DNA of 64,000 nt from an uncultured Gammaproteobacteria bacterium (GTDB lineage: Bacteria > Pseudomonadota > Gammaproteobacteria > Pseudomonadales > Porticoccaceae). The notes under the pieces were generated by a model. It made no database searches, was not told the DNA's origin, and saw only the letters and a list, made by a program, of their open reading frames with translations. This document shows positions 34,083 through 44,493 of this stretch, one piece after another; the stretch's first letter is position 1; each line of letters begins with the position of its first letter. The position numbers and the translations under genes were made by a program. The stretch is from positions 1-64,000 of the forward strand of contig CAJXQR010000004.1 of the NCBI GenBank assembly GCA_913058345.1, written 5' to 3'.

Positions 34083-36101
34083 TTATGCGAGCGGTTTTTT
34101 TCGTTGCTTTTTACCAGACGCTGCCTTTTTAGGCCTTTTCCGATAAGATGGCCGGGCAGATTTCACACCTTTCAGTGCTATCGGCAATTTTGTAAAACTC
34201 TCTTCAATCAAACCATGCAAACGTGGTATTAAGCTACCCATAAAATCGCCGTAACTGGCCTGTTCTTCGACAATTGCATTTAACAGCGATTCCCACTTTG
34301 CTGTCATATCCGGTAAAGTCGCCGATTCCGGCAGGCTATTAATCAGCCCGCAGCCCGCTTCTGTTGCGTGAATCTGCTTACCTTGACGCGCTAAAAAATG
34401 GCGCTTAAACAATAGTTCAATAATACCTGCTCGCGTGGCTTCTGTGCCCAGTCCATCACTTTCTTTCAGTATTTTACGCACCTCACTATCAGTAACGAAA
34501 CGCGCAATGCCGGTCATTGCAGCTAACAACGTGGCATCGGTAAAGGCACTGGGCGCCTGAGTATTTTTTTCGACACATTCGCCTTTCAGACACCGCAAAA
34601 CATCACCCACTGCTAAAGGCGGTAAATATTGGTCGCTACCCTTATCCGTTTCCAGTTTTTCGGGCGCCGGCGTTTTTGACTTCGCCTGCACAGTATCAGT
34701 CTTCGCACCCCCAGTATTGCTATGGACCTCTGCCAATAACTTCTTCCAACCCATCTCTTTAATACATTTTGATGTGGCGCTAAAACGTCCGCCAGCAATG
34801 ACGAGATTAATGCGGGTCTTTGTAAACGTATGGTGAGGATAAAACTGCAATAGGTACTGCCGTGCTATCAACGCATACAGTTTCGCTTCATGGCTGCTCA
34901 ACTGACCCGGGGGCATTGTTTTTAGTGTCGGAATAATCGCGTGGTGGGCATTAACTTTGGCATCATTCCAGGCCTTACCTTTCAAGGTGTGGTCAGCTCC
35001 AGTCACAGCCCCTCGTAATGTGCCCACCATACGGCCAATGGCCGATAAAACATCCTTTGCCTGCCGATGATGTTCGCTAGGTAAATAGCGGCTATCAGAG
35101 CGCGGGTAGGTAATCAGCTTGTGTTTTTCATACAAGGACTGACAACCATCAAGTACCTGCTGTGCACTCATCGAAAAACGTTTAGCAGCATCAATCTGCA
35201 AGGCTGACAAATTGTAGGGTAGCGGCGGGGACTGACGCCCGGGTTTGTGTTGCACCGCTGTCACCTCAGCATCTTGCCCGGTAATACGCCCCACCACATT
35301 CTCGGCCAGGGCACGGGACAGCACTCGATCTTCCTCATCCATGTGCGGCTGACAAGCCTCACTGGGCTGCCACTTGGCGAGGAAAACAGCGTCTGGGTCT
35401 TTTCCCGGATCAACCTGCAAATGGGCGAGCACCTCATAAAAAGGTTTCGAGACGAAAGTCCTGATGGCCTCGTCACGCCGCACCACCAGGCCCAACAACG
35501 GTGTTTGGACACGGCCAACAGACAGCACACCGTCATAACCAACTTTACGCCCCTGCAGGGTAAAGGCGCGTGTCAAATTAATCCCGTACAGCCAGTCAGC
35601 GCGAGAACGCGCCAGTGCCGACGTCGACAAGGGAATGAAGTCACGATTATCACGCAAGTTAGCCAGGGCTTGGCGCACTGCACTCGGGTTCAGGTCATTA
35701 ATCAATAAGCGCCGGATCGTCGCCCTTTTTGTCTTACTCACCTTGAGGTAATTAACCACTTCATCGACCAGTAACTGGCCTTCACGGTCCGGGTCACCCG
35801 CGTGAACGATGAACTGCGCCTGCTTCAGTAACTTACGCAACACTGCCAATTGCTTGCGAGTGGAAGCCTTCGGAACCAGCTGCCATTGCTCAGGGACTAT
35901 GGGCAAATCCTCCGCCACCCATTTTTTATAGTGCGGCTTATACACATCCGGCTCGGCCTGCTCCAGTAAATGGCCAATGCACCAGCTGACGCAATCGCCA
36001 TCACCGACCCAAATACAGCCCTCATCACGCCGATGCGGTTTGGGAAGCACATCAGCAATTGCCCGCCCAAGGCTGGGTTTCTCGGCGATATACAGCTTCA
36101 C
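34083..36101 (-). CDS. topB: DNA topoisomerase III
   Basis: TopB is a type IA topoisomerase that decatenates and resolves single-strand-linked DNA. The 672-residue protein begins [19 protein letters not shown], the TOPRIM start, has [12 protein letters not shown] with the acidic metal site, and carries the active-site Tyr in [12 protein letters not shown] near residue 331. The basic C-terminal tail is rich in Lys ([18 protein letters not shown]). Length is normal. It stands alone on its strand between unrelated genes. Confidence 0.95.
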   Translation of the reverse strand: MKLYIAEKPSLGRAIADVLPKPHRRDEGCIWVGDGDCVSWCIGHLLEQAEPDVYKPHYKKWVAEDLPIVPEQWQLVPKASTRKQLAVLRKLLKQAQFIVHAGDPDREGQLLVDEVVNYLKVSKTKRATIRRLLINDLNPSAVRQALANLRDNRDFIPLSTSALARSRADWLYGINLTRAFTLQGRKVGYDGVLSVGRVQTPLLGLVVRRDEAIRTFVSKPFYEVLAHLQVDPGKDPDAVFLAKWQPSEACQPHMDEEDRVLSRALAENVVGRITGQDAEVTAVQHKPGRQSPPLPYNLSALQIDAAKRFSMSAQQVLDGCQSLYEKHKLITYPRSDSRYLPSEHHRQAKDVLSAIGRMVGTLRGAVTGADHTLKGKAWNDAKVNAHHAIIPTLKTMPPGQLSSHEAKLYALIARQYLLQFYPHHTFTKTRINLVIAGGRFSATSKCIKEMGWKKLLAEVHSNTGGAKTDTVQAKSKTPAPEKLETDKGSDQYLPPLAVGDVLRCLKGECVEKNTQAPSAFTDATLLAAMTGIARFVTDSEVRKILKESDGLGTEATRAGIIELLFKRHFLARQGKQIHATEAGCGLINSLPESATLPDMTAKWESLLNAIVEEQASYGDFMGSLIPRLHGLIEESFTKLPIALKGVKSARPSYRKRPKKAASGKKQRKKPLA

Positions 36102-36486
36102 ACGACACCACTACTGGTTAAATAAACAGTTATGATAATAGAGCAGCTGCAGGTTTTCCAGTCCCGGTTTTCTATCAGCCGACATGAAAATAAGGGGGGG
36201 GGTTATTCTAAGGAGAGCCAAGGGCATCCGACCCCTCGCAGGGTCGATCTTAGGTTCATAGTGCACCCTTACAAGCCATAGGGCGCGACAATATGTCACG
36301 GCGTAACGAATCGCTATGACTGACATAATCGCTGCGATTTTAAGGGGGAGTGAAATTTATGTCATTTTTGGTAGCTCTGGTCCCAACAGGGTTCGAGACT
36401 ACATTCCTTCAGGTATCAGGCGGTATTTTGCGCCCTTCTTTACTTTCTTCTTATCTCGCTCGATTGATCCGGGACCTTCATTTCTG
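36102..36486. other. intergenic region between topB and the PepSY gene
   Basis: This 385-bp region should hold divergent promoters for topB and for the PepSY-TonB receptor operon. Bases ATGATAAT at about 36131-36138 match half of a Fur box, but a full 19-bp operator was not found. A frame runs upstream of the PepSY start to 36316 without protein-like character. Nothing else was recognised. Confidence 0.4.
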
Positions 36487-37635
36487 ATGCCATCCCTTCG
36501 CGCGATTAGCAGACAGATTCATCTATGGTCCGGATTGAGTTTGGGGCTATTGCTGGCAGTACTCTGCCTGACCGGTGCGGCACTGGTGTTTTACATCGAA
36601 ATTGATTCTGCACTGAACCCCTTAGAGCTTGGAGAAGCGCCCACTACCCCATTAAGTTGGGAGTCATCGGTCTGGGATGACCTCGTCAAAACAGCCCGCG
36701 ATGCCTATCCCGATCCAAAGGGCGCATGGGCATTCGAAGTAAACGGTATCGCTGGTCCGATTCCAGCACGTTTTTATCCCTCCCAGGAACATGACGGCCA
36801 CCACTCTGCGCGTCAAATGGTGTGGTTTTCCCCTGATGGCAAACAAGTGCTTCGGTCCGACACCTGGGGCCAATACACCATGAGCTGGATATACGAACTG
36901 CATATGCATCTGCTCACCGGTGAGACTGGGCGATTGGTTGTTGGGTGGGGTGGACTGGCTACGGTAATGCTGTTGATTTCTGGGCTCATAAACTGGTGGC
37001 CACGAGGCAACTGGCTGAAGGCCCTGTCTTTTAAAAGGAAAGCCGTTTTCATCCGTCGCCTGCGTGATTTGCACAAACACGCAGGCCTGTGGAGTGCACC
37101 CTTACTACTTCTGTTGATATTGACGGGCGTGCTACTCGCATTGCCTGGCGTAAAAAATCAGCTATTAACGACAATTCTGCTCGCACCTGATCAACTGCCT
37201 CAGCCGGCCAATGTTCAGCCCTCCGACACACCGGTACCCCTTACACAAGCGCTAGATGCTGCGCGGGCAGTAGTGCCGGGTTCGCGTTTGGCCTTTGTTG
37301 ATGTGCCCACAGATTCAAGCTCACCTTATCGCATGAGAGTGCAGGTTACAGGCGACCCCCACTATCGCTTCCCAGGAAGCTTTGTCTTCGTTGACCGCTT
37401 CTCGGGAAAGGTTCTAGCGGTGCAGGATATCAGCAAACGCAATATCTCAACCCGTGTTTCAGCCTGGTTTCGTCCGATACACGACGGCTCTATTGCCGGG
37501 CTGGGCACACAAATTCTGGCTATTGTGCTGGGGATACTGCCAACAGTTCTGTTGATGACAGGTTTCCTGTACTGGCGTGAACGGCGCAATCGAAAGAAAC
37601 AAACACATATCAAAATAAAAGAAGTTAATCGATGA
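36487..37635 (+). CDS. PepSY-associated TM (iron-regulated) membrane protein
   Basis: The start at the ATG 36487 gives 382 residues (an upstream frame reaches 36316). The protein has a first membrane helix (GLSLGLLLAVLCLTGAALVFY), a periplasmic PepSY-type loop with ELHMHLLTGETG, a second helix near the GGLATVMLLISGLINWWPR block, another helix pair (LLLLLILTGVLLALPG), and a final one (LAIVLGILPTVLLMTGFLYW). These are features of PepSY_TM proteins, thought to reduce ferric siderophores or use heme for electron transfer. Its stop overlaps the TonB receptor start (ATGA), supporting joint iron-uptake work. Confidence 0.9.
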   Translation: MPSLRAISRQIHLWSGLSLGLLLAVLCLTGAALVFYIEIDSALNPLELGEAPTTPLSWESSVWDDLVKTARDAYPDPKGAWAFEVNGIAGPIPARFYPSQEHDGHHSARQMVWFSPDGKQVLRSDTWGQYTMSWIYELHMHLLTGETGRLVVGWGGLATVMLLISGLINWWPRGNWLKALSFKRKAVFIRRLRDLHKHAGLWSAPLLLLLILTGVLLALPGVKNQLLTTILLAPDQLPQPANVQPSDTPVPLTQALDAARAVVPGSRLAFVDVPTDSSSPYRMRVQVTGDPHYRFPGSFVFVDRFSGKVLAVQDISKRNISTRVSAWFRPIHDGSIAGLGTQILAIVLGILPTVLLMTGFLYWRERRNRKKQTHIKIKEVNR

Positions 37636-39773
37636 AAAACAAGCTCACTTTGGCTGTGGCAGCGTTTATTTCCACATCACCTGTTTTAGCTCAAGATCAA
37701 AATGACGACGCGAACATTGAGGAGCTCGTTGTCACTGGCGTCCTCACCCGCCAGATTGATGCTGCCGGACGCCTGGGGTTAAGCAATCGGGAGACTCCCG
37801 CTATTGTTGACGTAATCACACAAGACGAACTGCAGAATCAGGGCATACGTACGGCTATTGAAGCAATGAATGCGGCGCCAGGCGTCACGTCTGGCGCTTT
37901 ACCAGGTTCTATGGGTTCCGTGTCCATGCGAGGTTTTCACCGTGCCGTCAACTTTCTTTACGATGGTGTTCGAATGGCAAATTCCGATGTTGGCGTGCGC
38001 AACTGGGATGTCTGGGCCTATGAACGCATCGAAGTGATAAAAGGACCTGCCTCCGTAACTTCTGGTGAAGGAGCCCTGGCTGGTGCCATCAATTATGTAC
38101 CGCGCCGCCCTCAGTTTGATGAGGCCTCCGCGGAGTTTTTTGCCAGCTTTGGTAGTTTTGCAAGCAAACGTGTGGCGGTAGATCTGAACACACCACACAG
38201 CGAATCTCTAGCCTCGCGTTTTAATGCCTCATGGTCAGAATCTGATGGCTGGATCGACGATACCGATTCCGATTCACTGGCGGTTAATGGTGCATTGACA
38301 TTCAGGCCCACGGACCGCTTTTCAGCGACATTTCGAGCCGACTACTCGGAGGACCAATACGATACCGCCTATTATGGAACACCTGTCGTTTCGCGTGAAA
38401 TCGCCCAACACCCGTCAGATGTGGTGTCAGGCAGCGCCGGTCTGGTTCTGGATGAAGCGATGGATGACCTCAATTTCAATGTCACGGACGGAGATATGGG
38501 TTCCGAAACCCTCTGGTTGCGGGTGAATGCCCAATACCAGTTGTCAGACAGTCTAAAAATTGTCAGTGATACCAGCTGGTATTCTTCCGATCGACGCTGG
38601 AAGGATTCAGATGAATACAGCTTTGACGCAAGTAGTGGGCTGATCAATCGCTATATGACCCATATCACGCATGACCACGAGTTTCTGAACCAGAAGGTAC
38701 ATCTGGTGCACGAGGGCGCTCTGGCTGATATGCGCAACCGGTTTAGTATCGGTGCCGAGTTCGGCAAAACGGACTTCTTCACGCTTCGTCGCTTTGGTGT
38801 AGGGACACCTGCCGACCCTTTTGATCCGGTACGAGAGACATTTCTAGCAGATACCCCGGCAAACTTCGGCACGCGTCAGGATGTTAGCGCCGAAGTACAA
38901 TCCTGGGCGATCTTTGCAGAGAACGCCATTAACCTAACTTCGGATTGGCTGCTCGTTGCCGGTGCCCGCCTCGACACCTTTGAGCTCGATCGAACCGTGA
39001 AGAATGTTACCAGCAACACAAGCGAGCGCTATGGCCAAGACTATGACGGTACTTCATGGCGGCTTGGAGCGGTATATAGCGTAACGCCTCACACCCAGTT
39101 ATTTGCTCAATATACTGAAGCGGTCACACCGGTTACCGGATTGCTCTTTATGAGTTCCTCGCGGGCAGAATTCGATTTGACCACGGGCTACTCCTACGAA
39201 GCCGGCGTAAAAACCTCTTTTATTGGCGAGGGTGTTGAGCTTACTGTTTCTGTCTTCAAGATTCGTCAGGACGACATCCTCACGCGGGATGTCAATGACC
39301 CCACCATTACCTACCAAGGCGGTAACCAGCAGTCCCAAGGGCTTGAATTTGCAATAAATTTACCCGCCACGGATGCCTTGAATATTGGCCTGAGCGCAAG
39401 CCTTCTCGACGCGGAATACGGAGAGTTGACTGTTGGTGGCGGTGTCAGCCACGCCGGTAATTTGCCGCAGAATGTCTCCGAAAAGCTTGCCGATCTTGTG
39501 GTGAGCTACTCTCCGGACGAGCTACCCTTCACTCTGTCGGGCAATATACGCTATAACGGTGGCTTTTATACCTCCAGCGCCAATACCGTAAAGGTCAATG
39601 CTTATACGACCCTGGACGCTGCCATAGCCTGGGATATACCCATTGGAACAGTCACATTGCGTGGCAGAAATCTGACCGATGAATTTTACGCCGACTGGTC
39701 AGGCTATTCTTCTGGCCTCGTTTTTGTTGGCGCATCGCGCAGTGTTGAACTATCGATGGCTATAAAATATTAA
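37632..39773 (+). CDS. TonB-dependent siderophore-type receptor
   Basis: The 713-residue protein has a signal peptide (KNKLTLAVAAFISTSPVLAQ), a TonB-box-like stretch (IEELVVTG), a plug domain (about 45-165, with RGFHRAVNFLYDGVRM and IEVIKGPASVTSGEGALAGAINYV), and a 22-strand barrel ending in an aromatic (VELSMAIKY). It should import a ferric siderophore or similar ligand through the outer membrane using TonB-ExbB-ExbD energy. The ligand is unknown. Translational coupling to the PepSY gene suggests reduction of the imported ligand. Confidence 0.93.
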   Translation: MKNKLTLAVAAFISTSPVLAQDQNDDANIEELVVTGVLTRQIDAAGRLGLSNRETPAIVDVITQDELQNQGIRTAIEAMNAAPGVTSGALPGSMGSVSMRGFHRAVNFLYDGVRMANSDVGVRNWDVWAYERIEVIKGPASVTSGEGALAGAINYVPRRPQFDEASAEFFASFGSFASKRVAVDLNTPHSESLASRFNASWSESDGWIDDTDSDSLAVNGALTFRPTDRFSATFRADYSEDQYDTAYYGTPVVSREIAQHPSDVVSGSAGLVLDEAMDDLNFNVTDGDMGSETLWLRVNAQYQLSDSLKIVSDTSWYSSDRRWKDSDEYSFDASSGLINRYMTHITHDHEFLNQKVHLVHEGALADMRNRFSIGAEFGKTDFFTLRRFGVGTPADPFDPVRETFLADTPANFGTRQDVSAEVQSWAIFAENAINLTSDWLLVAGARLDTFELDRTVKNVTSNTSERYGQDYDGTSWRLGAVYSVTPHTQLFAQYTEAVTPVTGLLFMSSSRAEFDLTTGYSYEAGVKTSFIGEGVELTVSVFKIRQDDILTRDVNDPTITYQGGNQQSQGLEFAINLPATDALNIGLSASLLDAEYGELTVGGGVSHAGNLPQNVSEKLADLVVSYSPDELPFTLSGNIRYNGGFYTSSANTVKVNAYTTLDAAIAWDIPIGTVTLRGRNLTDEFYADWSGYSSGLVFVGASRSVELSMAIKY

Positions 39774-40192
39774 GCATTAGAGCGAACCGTGAAGAGCAGC
39801 AGCTTGCAGCTTTATCCATCAACAAACGGCTGCCTTCGTCTGTGTGTCTCTACTGGTGCGAACTTTCAAAGCCAGTTATACACGCTCATGTCATCATTCA
39901 ATTTCACAGGCATTTCTGCATTAACCTGGCGCGTGCGGTAGTCAGTCTCCTGACCGACTCGTCTAATGTTGAGTTTACAAAACAAGCCATCTGCGCCATT
40001 CACCGTGAATGACCGGCTTGCTGTTTTTCGCAAACTATTGTCTTTCAATGTGTCATGCTTTCCTTAATTTATAATTCCCGGCCTCTCCATAGCAGACTTA
40101 ATTTTTGATCAAAGTCAGCATAAATATCACTGGGATCAACACTATTGCCTTCACGTGAAATCAATCCTTGGCTTTTCAAACAATCATTGCTG
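39774..40192. other. intergenic region between TonB receptor and selO
   Basis: This 419-bp region lies between convergent genes. A 60-codon minus-strand frame (39866-40048) begins with TTG and lacks a convincing ribosome binding site in phase, so it is not called. No terminator with a T run, RNA gene or repeat was recognised. Confidence 0.4.
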
Positions 40193-41677
40193 TTATGTGC
40201 CGCAAAAAGTGGCTAACACCTCTTCGTCTGGTCTTGGCGGTCGAGCGAAATCGGCGTCTACTTCACGATAAACAAAGGGCTTCGCTAACACATCAACCAG
40301 CTTATGGAAGCGAGTGAAGTCATTATCGCGGGTCGCTTCATTTATAACGGCCTCGATTTGATGATTGCGGGGAATAAACACGGGGTTGTTATTGGCCATT
40401 AGTTGATGGGCCACAGCGTGATCAATATTTTCTTCCGCCAATACGTCCAACCACTCTTTTAACCAACCTTGCAATGCCGGGTGTAGAGGATAAAGTTCAC
40501 CCAGCACATCTCCTGTCCCTTTTGGGGCGAGTTGATCCGTCAAGGCACGGAAAGTCAGCGTATAATCACAGCCCTGTTGGGCCATAATTTCTAAAAGGTC
40601 AGAAAACAATGGCGTGACTGTCGCACTGGGTGTCGCAAAACCTAACTTTGCAGCCATTAGTGTTTGATAGTGTTCGCCAAAGATTGCCGAAAACTGACTC
40701 AACGAACCTTGTGCTTTCTTAATCGCTTCGGCTTCCTCTTCGGCCATCAATGGCAACAAGGCCTGGGCCAGCCAACTGAGATTCCAGTGGCCGATATCCG
40801 CTTGGTTGCTATAGGCATAACGTCCGTGGGTATCGATAGAGCTAAAGACTTTTTGTGGATTGTAGGCATCCATAAAAGCACAGGGGCCATAATCAACCGT
40901 TTCGCCACAAACCAGCATATTATCGGTATTCATAACGCCGTGAATAAAGCCGATAGACATCCATTGGGCAATCAAGCGGGCCTGAGCTGCAACCACATAG
41001 CCTAACAGAGCCTTATACGGCTCAGTGTTGTCTCGGGCCTGGGGATAGTGTCTGTCGATCACGTAATCCGCCAGTACTTTTACCGCGTCGATATCGCCTT
41101 GTGCGGAAAAAAACTGGAAGGTGCCAATACGAATATGACTACTGGCGACGCGGGTTAATATCCCGCCAGGCAGAAAAGACTCTCGCACGACCTGTTCGCC
41201 TGTTGTTACGGCAGCCAGCGCGCGAGTAGTGGGTATACCTAAAGCGGCCATGGCCTCGCTGACAATATATTCGCGTAGCACTGGGCCGAGAGCCGAGCGA
41301 CCATCGCCCCGCCGCGAATAAGGCGTTTGCCCCGAGCCCTTTAATTGTACATCGTAGCGTAGGCCATCTTGAGTAATAACCTCGCCGAGCAACACCGCTC
41401 GGCCATCGCCTAATTGCGGGTTCCAACCACCAAATTGATGAGCCGCATAAACAGTGGCAATCGGTTGGCTATTGTGTGGCACAGAATTACCGGCAAATAT
41501 TTGTAGATTTTCAGGGCTTTCTAACTCGTCGACCGATAAGTTTAACTGTTCGGCAAGTGCTCGATTCACACGAATCAGCGTCGGATTAGCAACCGGTGTT
41601 GGTAACTGGTCTGTGGAAAACGGCTCACCCAGTTGGCGATAAGTGGCCTGTAAGGTTGTGGCATCAAAAATAGTCAT
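40193..41677 (-). CDS. selO: protein adenylyltransferase SelO
   Basis: SelO is a pseudokinase that moves AMP from ATP onto Ser, Thr or Tyr of target proteins. The 494-residue protein has the SelO core: LGDGRAVLLGEV, VQLKGSGQTPYSRRGDGRSALGP near 110-132, and the metal-binding region HGVMNTDNMLVCGETVDYGPCAFMD near 250-275. It ends FCGT, so a Cys occupies the third-last position where eukaryotic homologues carry selenocysteine. In E. coli the family is linked to redox and glutathionylation control. Confidence 0.95.
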   Translation of the reverse strand: MTIFDATTLQATYRQLGEPFSTDQLPTPVANPTLIRVNRALAEQLNLSVDELESPENLQIFAGNSVPHNSQPIATVYAAHQFGGWNPQLGDGRAVLLGEVITQDGLRYDVQLKGSGQTPYSRRGDGRSALGPVLREYIVSEAMAALGIPTTRALAAVTTGEQVVRESFLPGGILTRVASSHIRIGTFQFFSAQGDIDAVKVLADYVIDRHYPQARDNTEPYKALLGYVVAAQARLIAQWMSIGFIHGVMNTDNMLVCGETVDYGPCAFMDAYNPQKVFSSIDTHGRYAYSNQADIGHWNLSWLAQALLPLMAEEEAEAIKKAQGSLSQFSAIFGEHYQTLMAAKLGFATPSATVTPLFSDLLEIMAQQGCDYTLTFRALTDQLAPKGTGDVLGELYPLHPALQGWLKEWLDVLAEENIDHAVAHQLMANNNPVFIPRNHQIEAVINEATRDNDFTRFHKLVDVLAKPFVYREVDADFARPPRPDEEVLATFCGT

Positions 41678-41812
41678 AGCTTACCTGTTGATAGTCGTGG
41701 ATAGCGCCGGCGGCGAGACACCTCGGGTATTATCTAACACCAGATAAAAAGCAGCTACGGCCTTCAAGCTCCCTTCACACTATTAGCTTCTTGTAAGGAC
41801 TTGCGTTACTTA

Positions 41813-43042
41813 TTATGTGGCACCCGAGGGAATACCTTCATCCACCAGAACACCATTGGCGACTAAATCGGCGATTTGTTGGGGAGAATAGTCAAGGTAT
41901 TTTTCAAGCACCTCGCTATTATGCTCTCCCTTATAGGGCGCCTCTAGTTCGTTCTCTGTTGGATAGCCACTAAAACGCAAGGGCATGCCGGGCATTTTAA
42001 AAGTGCCTGCGCCGCGTTGGGTAACGGTGCGCACGGTGCCGCGCTCGACCAAGTGTGGATGCTCCATTGCCTCGGGCACACTCAGCACCGGCGCTACGGG
42101 AATTCTTGCAGCCTCCAATTTAGCAATCGCTGCTGCGTCACTGTCATGCCTTTGCAGCCATTGTTCAATAATGGGAATCAGCTCTCTGCGGTGGCGAATT
42201 CTGTCATTGGGATCAGCAAAACGCGGGTCCGTTTTTAACTCGGGCATTTCCATCACATCGCACATGCGCTCCCACTGGGGCGGCGTGGCAATAATGGTGA
42301 CATAGCCATCCTTACCGGTAAAAACACCCATTGGGCAACCAAGCCGATGATGCGAACCCGGCCGTTTGGGTGCCAGTTTGCCATCACTGGCACTGTAATA
42401 ACCGACATACATTTCGTGGCAATGAAAATAACTATCGAGCAGTGTTACGTCAATAAATTCTGCTTCACCGCCCATGGCACGATGAAACAACGCAGCATTA
42501 ATTGCCGCCAGTGCATGAGCACCGGTCATGGTGTCACCCAGTGCTGCAGCGGGTATGCTCGGTGCTGTATCGGGGTCGCCAATTAAACCGGTAATACCCG
42601 CGTAACTTTGGCCAATATAATCAAAGCCCGGTAATTTTGACAACGGCCCAGTTTGGCCAAAAGTGGAAATTGAACACATGATGCATTCGGGGTTTAGCGC
42701 ATGCACTACTTCCCAGCTACAACCTAGACGGCCAATAACGCCGGGCGCGAAATTCTCAATCAACACGTCGACTTTTTTAATCAAGCCGTGAAGTATTTTT
42801 TTACCCTCTTCAGTTTTTGCATCAACACACAGACTTTTTTTACCGCGATTTTGCTGCAAAAAATAAATACCCCGGCCTCCCTTTTGATAACCCATATTCC
42901 TAATTTGCTCACCGTAGGGTGCCAGCTCTACTTTAATCACTTCCGCGCCCATCTCCGCCATCATTCGTGTACAGCAAGGTCCGGCGACGTGCTGGCTTAA
43001 GTCGAGCACGGTAATCCCATCAAGTACGTGTTTTCTTTTCAT
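41813..43042 (-). CDS. class III CoA-transferase (CaiB/BaiF family)
   Basis: The protein (409 residues from ATG 43042, preceded by GGGAGA) has the family start GITVLDLSQHVAGPCCTRMMAEMGAEVIKVE and the catalytic Asp region IGQSYAGITGLIGDP near 145-160. It should move CoA between carboxylic acids. The substrates cannot be told. No dehydrogenase or hydratase partner lies beside it; the nearest metabolic enzymes are 4 kb away. The region upstream (43043-43422) holds a promoter for the PEP-CTERM gene. Confidence 0.9.
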   Translation of the reverse strand: MKRKHVLDGITVLDLSQHVAGPCCTRMMAEMGAEVIKVELAPYGEQIRNMGYQKGGRGIYFLQQNRGKKSLCVDAKTEEGKKILHGLIKKVDVLIENFAPGVIGRLGCSWEVVHALNPECIMCSISTFGQTGPLSKLPGFDYIGQSYAGITGLIGDPDTAPSIPAAALGDTMTGAHALAAINAALFHRAMGGEAEFIDVTLLDSYFHCHEMYVGYYSASDGKLAPKRPGSHHRLGCPMGVFTGKDGYVTIIATPPQWERMCDVMEMPELKTDPRFADPNDRIRHRRELIPIIEQWLQRHDSDAAAIAKLEAARIPVAPVLSVPEAMEHPHLVERGTVRTVTQRGAGTFKMPGMPLRFSGYPTENELEAPYKGEHNSEVLEKYLDYSPQQIADLVANGVLVDEGIPSGAT

Positions 43043-43422
43043 CGTACATCTCCCATTTACAAAAAACATCGCCCTCTACCAATAGTTAATAAAGCGGCGC
43101 TCTAGATTGATTTATCAATAGTAGTCCAGCTCTCCACCCAGAACTCAGCGAAACACGCTACTCAAGTGTACCTTCCAACGATGCAAATTCAGTCGCCAGC
43201 GTCATAAACAGATAGCCTAAGCTCAATCCCCGACCTACGTAAAAACTAACAACTACCAACAAGCCGCCCTTCAAGAATGTCAGGTTTTTTTACAACCCTG
43301 TCGAAAACCCTGGCCAGATAGAAAAAAAACACAGCATTAACAATGAGTTGCAATATTGGCCTGATTAATGCTTTGTAAAGTGCGCTAACCAAATAGACTA
43401 CAAACAGTAGGAATATAGAAAT
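43043..43422. other. intergenic promoter region before the PEP-CTERM gene
   Basis: This 380-bp divergent region contains AGCATTAA at 43333-43340 and its inverted copy TTAATGCT at 43365-43372, which may be an operator. A GTAGGAATATA ribosome binding site precedes the PEP-CTERM ATG at 43423. No further gene or repeat was recognised. Confidence 0.45.
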
Positions 43423-44181
43423 ATGAATAACTCACTAAAAGGGCTTGTTGCCGCAAGCACGATGGTATTGGCCGGAGCAGCTAATGCAACAATTGTCACC
43501 GTATTTGACGGAATTACCAACGGGGTGGCGAGTTTTGACTCAACCGTAACTGGTGCTGGTTCAACTGTTGGCTTCGACATTTGGGCGGGTATGAGCAGTG
43601 GCGTCAGTATTGATCGCGGCGACTACGTCATTACCCAAAACGACAATGGATCCGGAGGTGTTAGTAGTTCCTATGGCACAATGTCTGGTCAAGTCATCAG
43701 CATCAACCCAAACTACCCAAACGCCGCTAGCCATCCGCGTACCGACCCCATGGATTACTTCTCTAGCGGTATCACTTTTACTTTTGATAGCGCTGTTAAT
43801 GCGGTCGGCTTCGAAGTGGGCGATTGGGCAACCTGCTGCCACCCCGAGACTGAGTTGTTTATGTCTTTCGATGGTGGCGCCGCCATCAAAGTGGCAAGTG
43901 CTGATACGAATGCTGACGGCCTGTTTCCATCACAGGTGAGCGGTGCTAACGTCTATGAAATATTCGTAGCTGCCTTTGACGACACGGGCGATTTTACTCA
44001 GGTATCATTCTGGGGTAATGGCTCCGGTGAGGTTCTCTATGCTGGCGGTCAGCTACGTTATGCACTGCTTGATCAGGGCAGCTTACCACCGAGCGGGAGT
44101 GTTCCAGAACCCGCCACCATGGCTCTTTTTGGTCTTGGTCTCGCCGGACTTGGCTACTCTAGAAAAAAGAAAAAAGCCTAG
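43423..44181 (+). CDS. PEP-CTERM sorting-domain exported protein
   Basis: The 252-residue protein has a signal peptide (LKGLVAASTMVLAGAANA, cut after about residue 22) and a beta-rich extracellular domain. It ends with VPEPATMALFGLGLAGLGYSRKKKKA, the PEP-CTERM signal: PEP motif, hydrophobic helix, basic tail. Such proteins are processed by exosortase (EpsH/XrtA type) and often linked to exopolysaccharide biofilms. No exosortase gene is in the window. A strong terminator follows (44247). Confidence 0.92.
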   Translation: MNNSLKGLVAASTMVLAGAANATIVTVFDGITNGVASFDSTVTGAGSTVGFDIWAGMSSGVSIDRGDYVITQNDNGSGGVSSSYGTMSGQVISINPNYPNAASHPRTDPMDYFSSGITFTFDSAVNAVGFEVGDWATCCHPETELFMSFDGGAAIKVASADTNADGLFPSQVSGANVYEIFVAAFDDTGDFTQVSFWGNGSGEVLYAGGQLRYALLDQGSLPPSGSVPEPATMALFGLGLAGLGYSRKKKKA

Positions 44182-44246
44182 CTTACTGATACACAAGCGG
44201 CGTTCTACTCAAGCCATCACTTCTAGAAGGTGGTTTGAGCACTGTA

Positions 44247-44279
44247 AAAACCAGCTGCCTAGTGTAGCTGGTTTTTTTT
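44247..44279 (+). terminator. intrinsic terminator after the PEP-CTERM gene
   Basis: AAAACCAGCT at 44247-44256 pairs with AGCTGGTTTT at 44266-44275, followed by a run of T. It lies 66 bp after the stop codon of the PEP-CTERM gene. Confidence 0.85.
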
Positions 44280-44493
44280 AGCCAATTCATCAATAGAAGC
44301 TGACAGTCAGCTCGAATTTACTGGCTACTCAAATGAAGACGATTCTCTAAAATAAGAAGCAACAAGCATCGAAGGTGGTATCCCCGCTTAATCTTCGCTC
44401 ATTGCCACGCAGACAATGCGATTTTAATAAGCCATAACTATCGGCAAGCCTAAACCGAAACTAGCTCCTCAATAATCGATACCTTTTTACTGC

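Noticed and set aside
36128-36141. Fur box before the PepSY-TonB receptor operon
   Set aside because: Only an 8-base half-site matches; the full operator is not there, so it is not listed as a site.
36316-36486. N-terminal extension of the PepSY protein
   Set aside because: The extension is not protein-like for the family and precedes the normal membrane-protein start at 36487.
39866-40048. 60-codon minus-strand frame between the TonB receptor and selO
   Set aside because: It starts with TTG, and the nearby AAGGA box serves a different phase with an early stop; no recognised domain.
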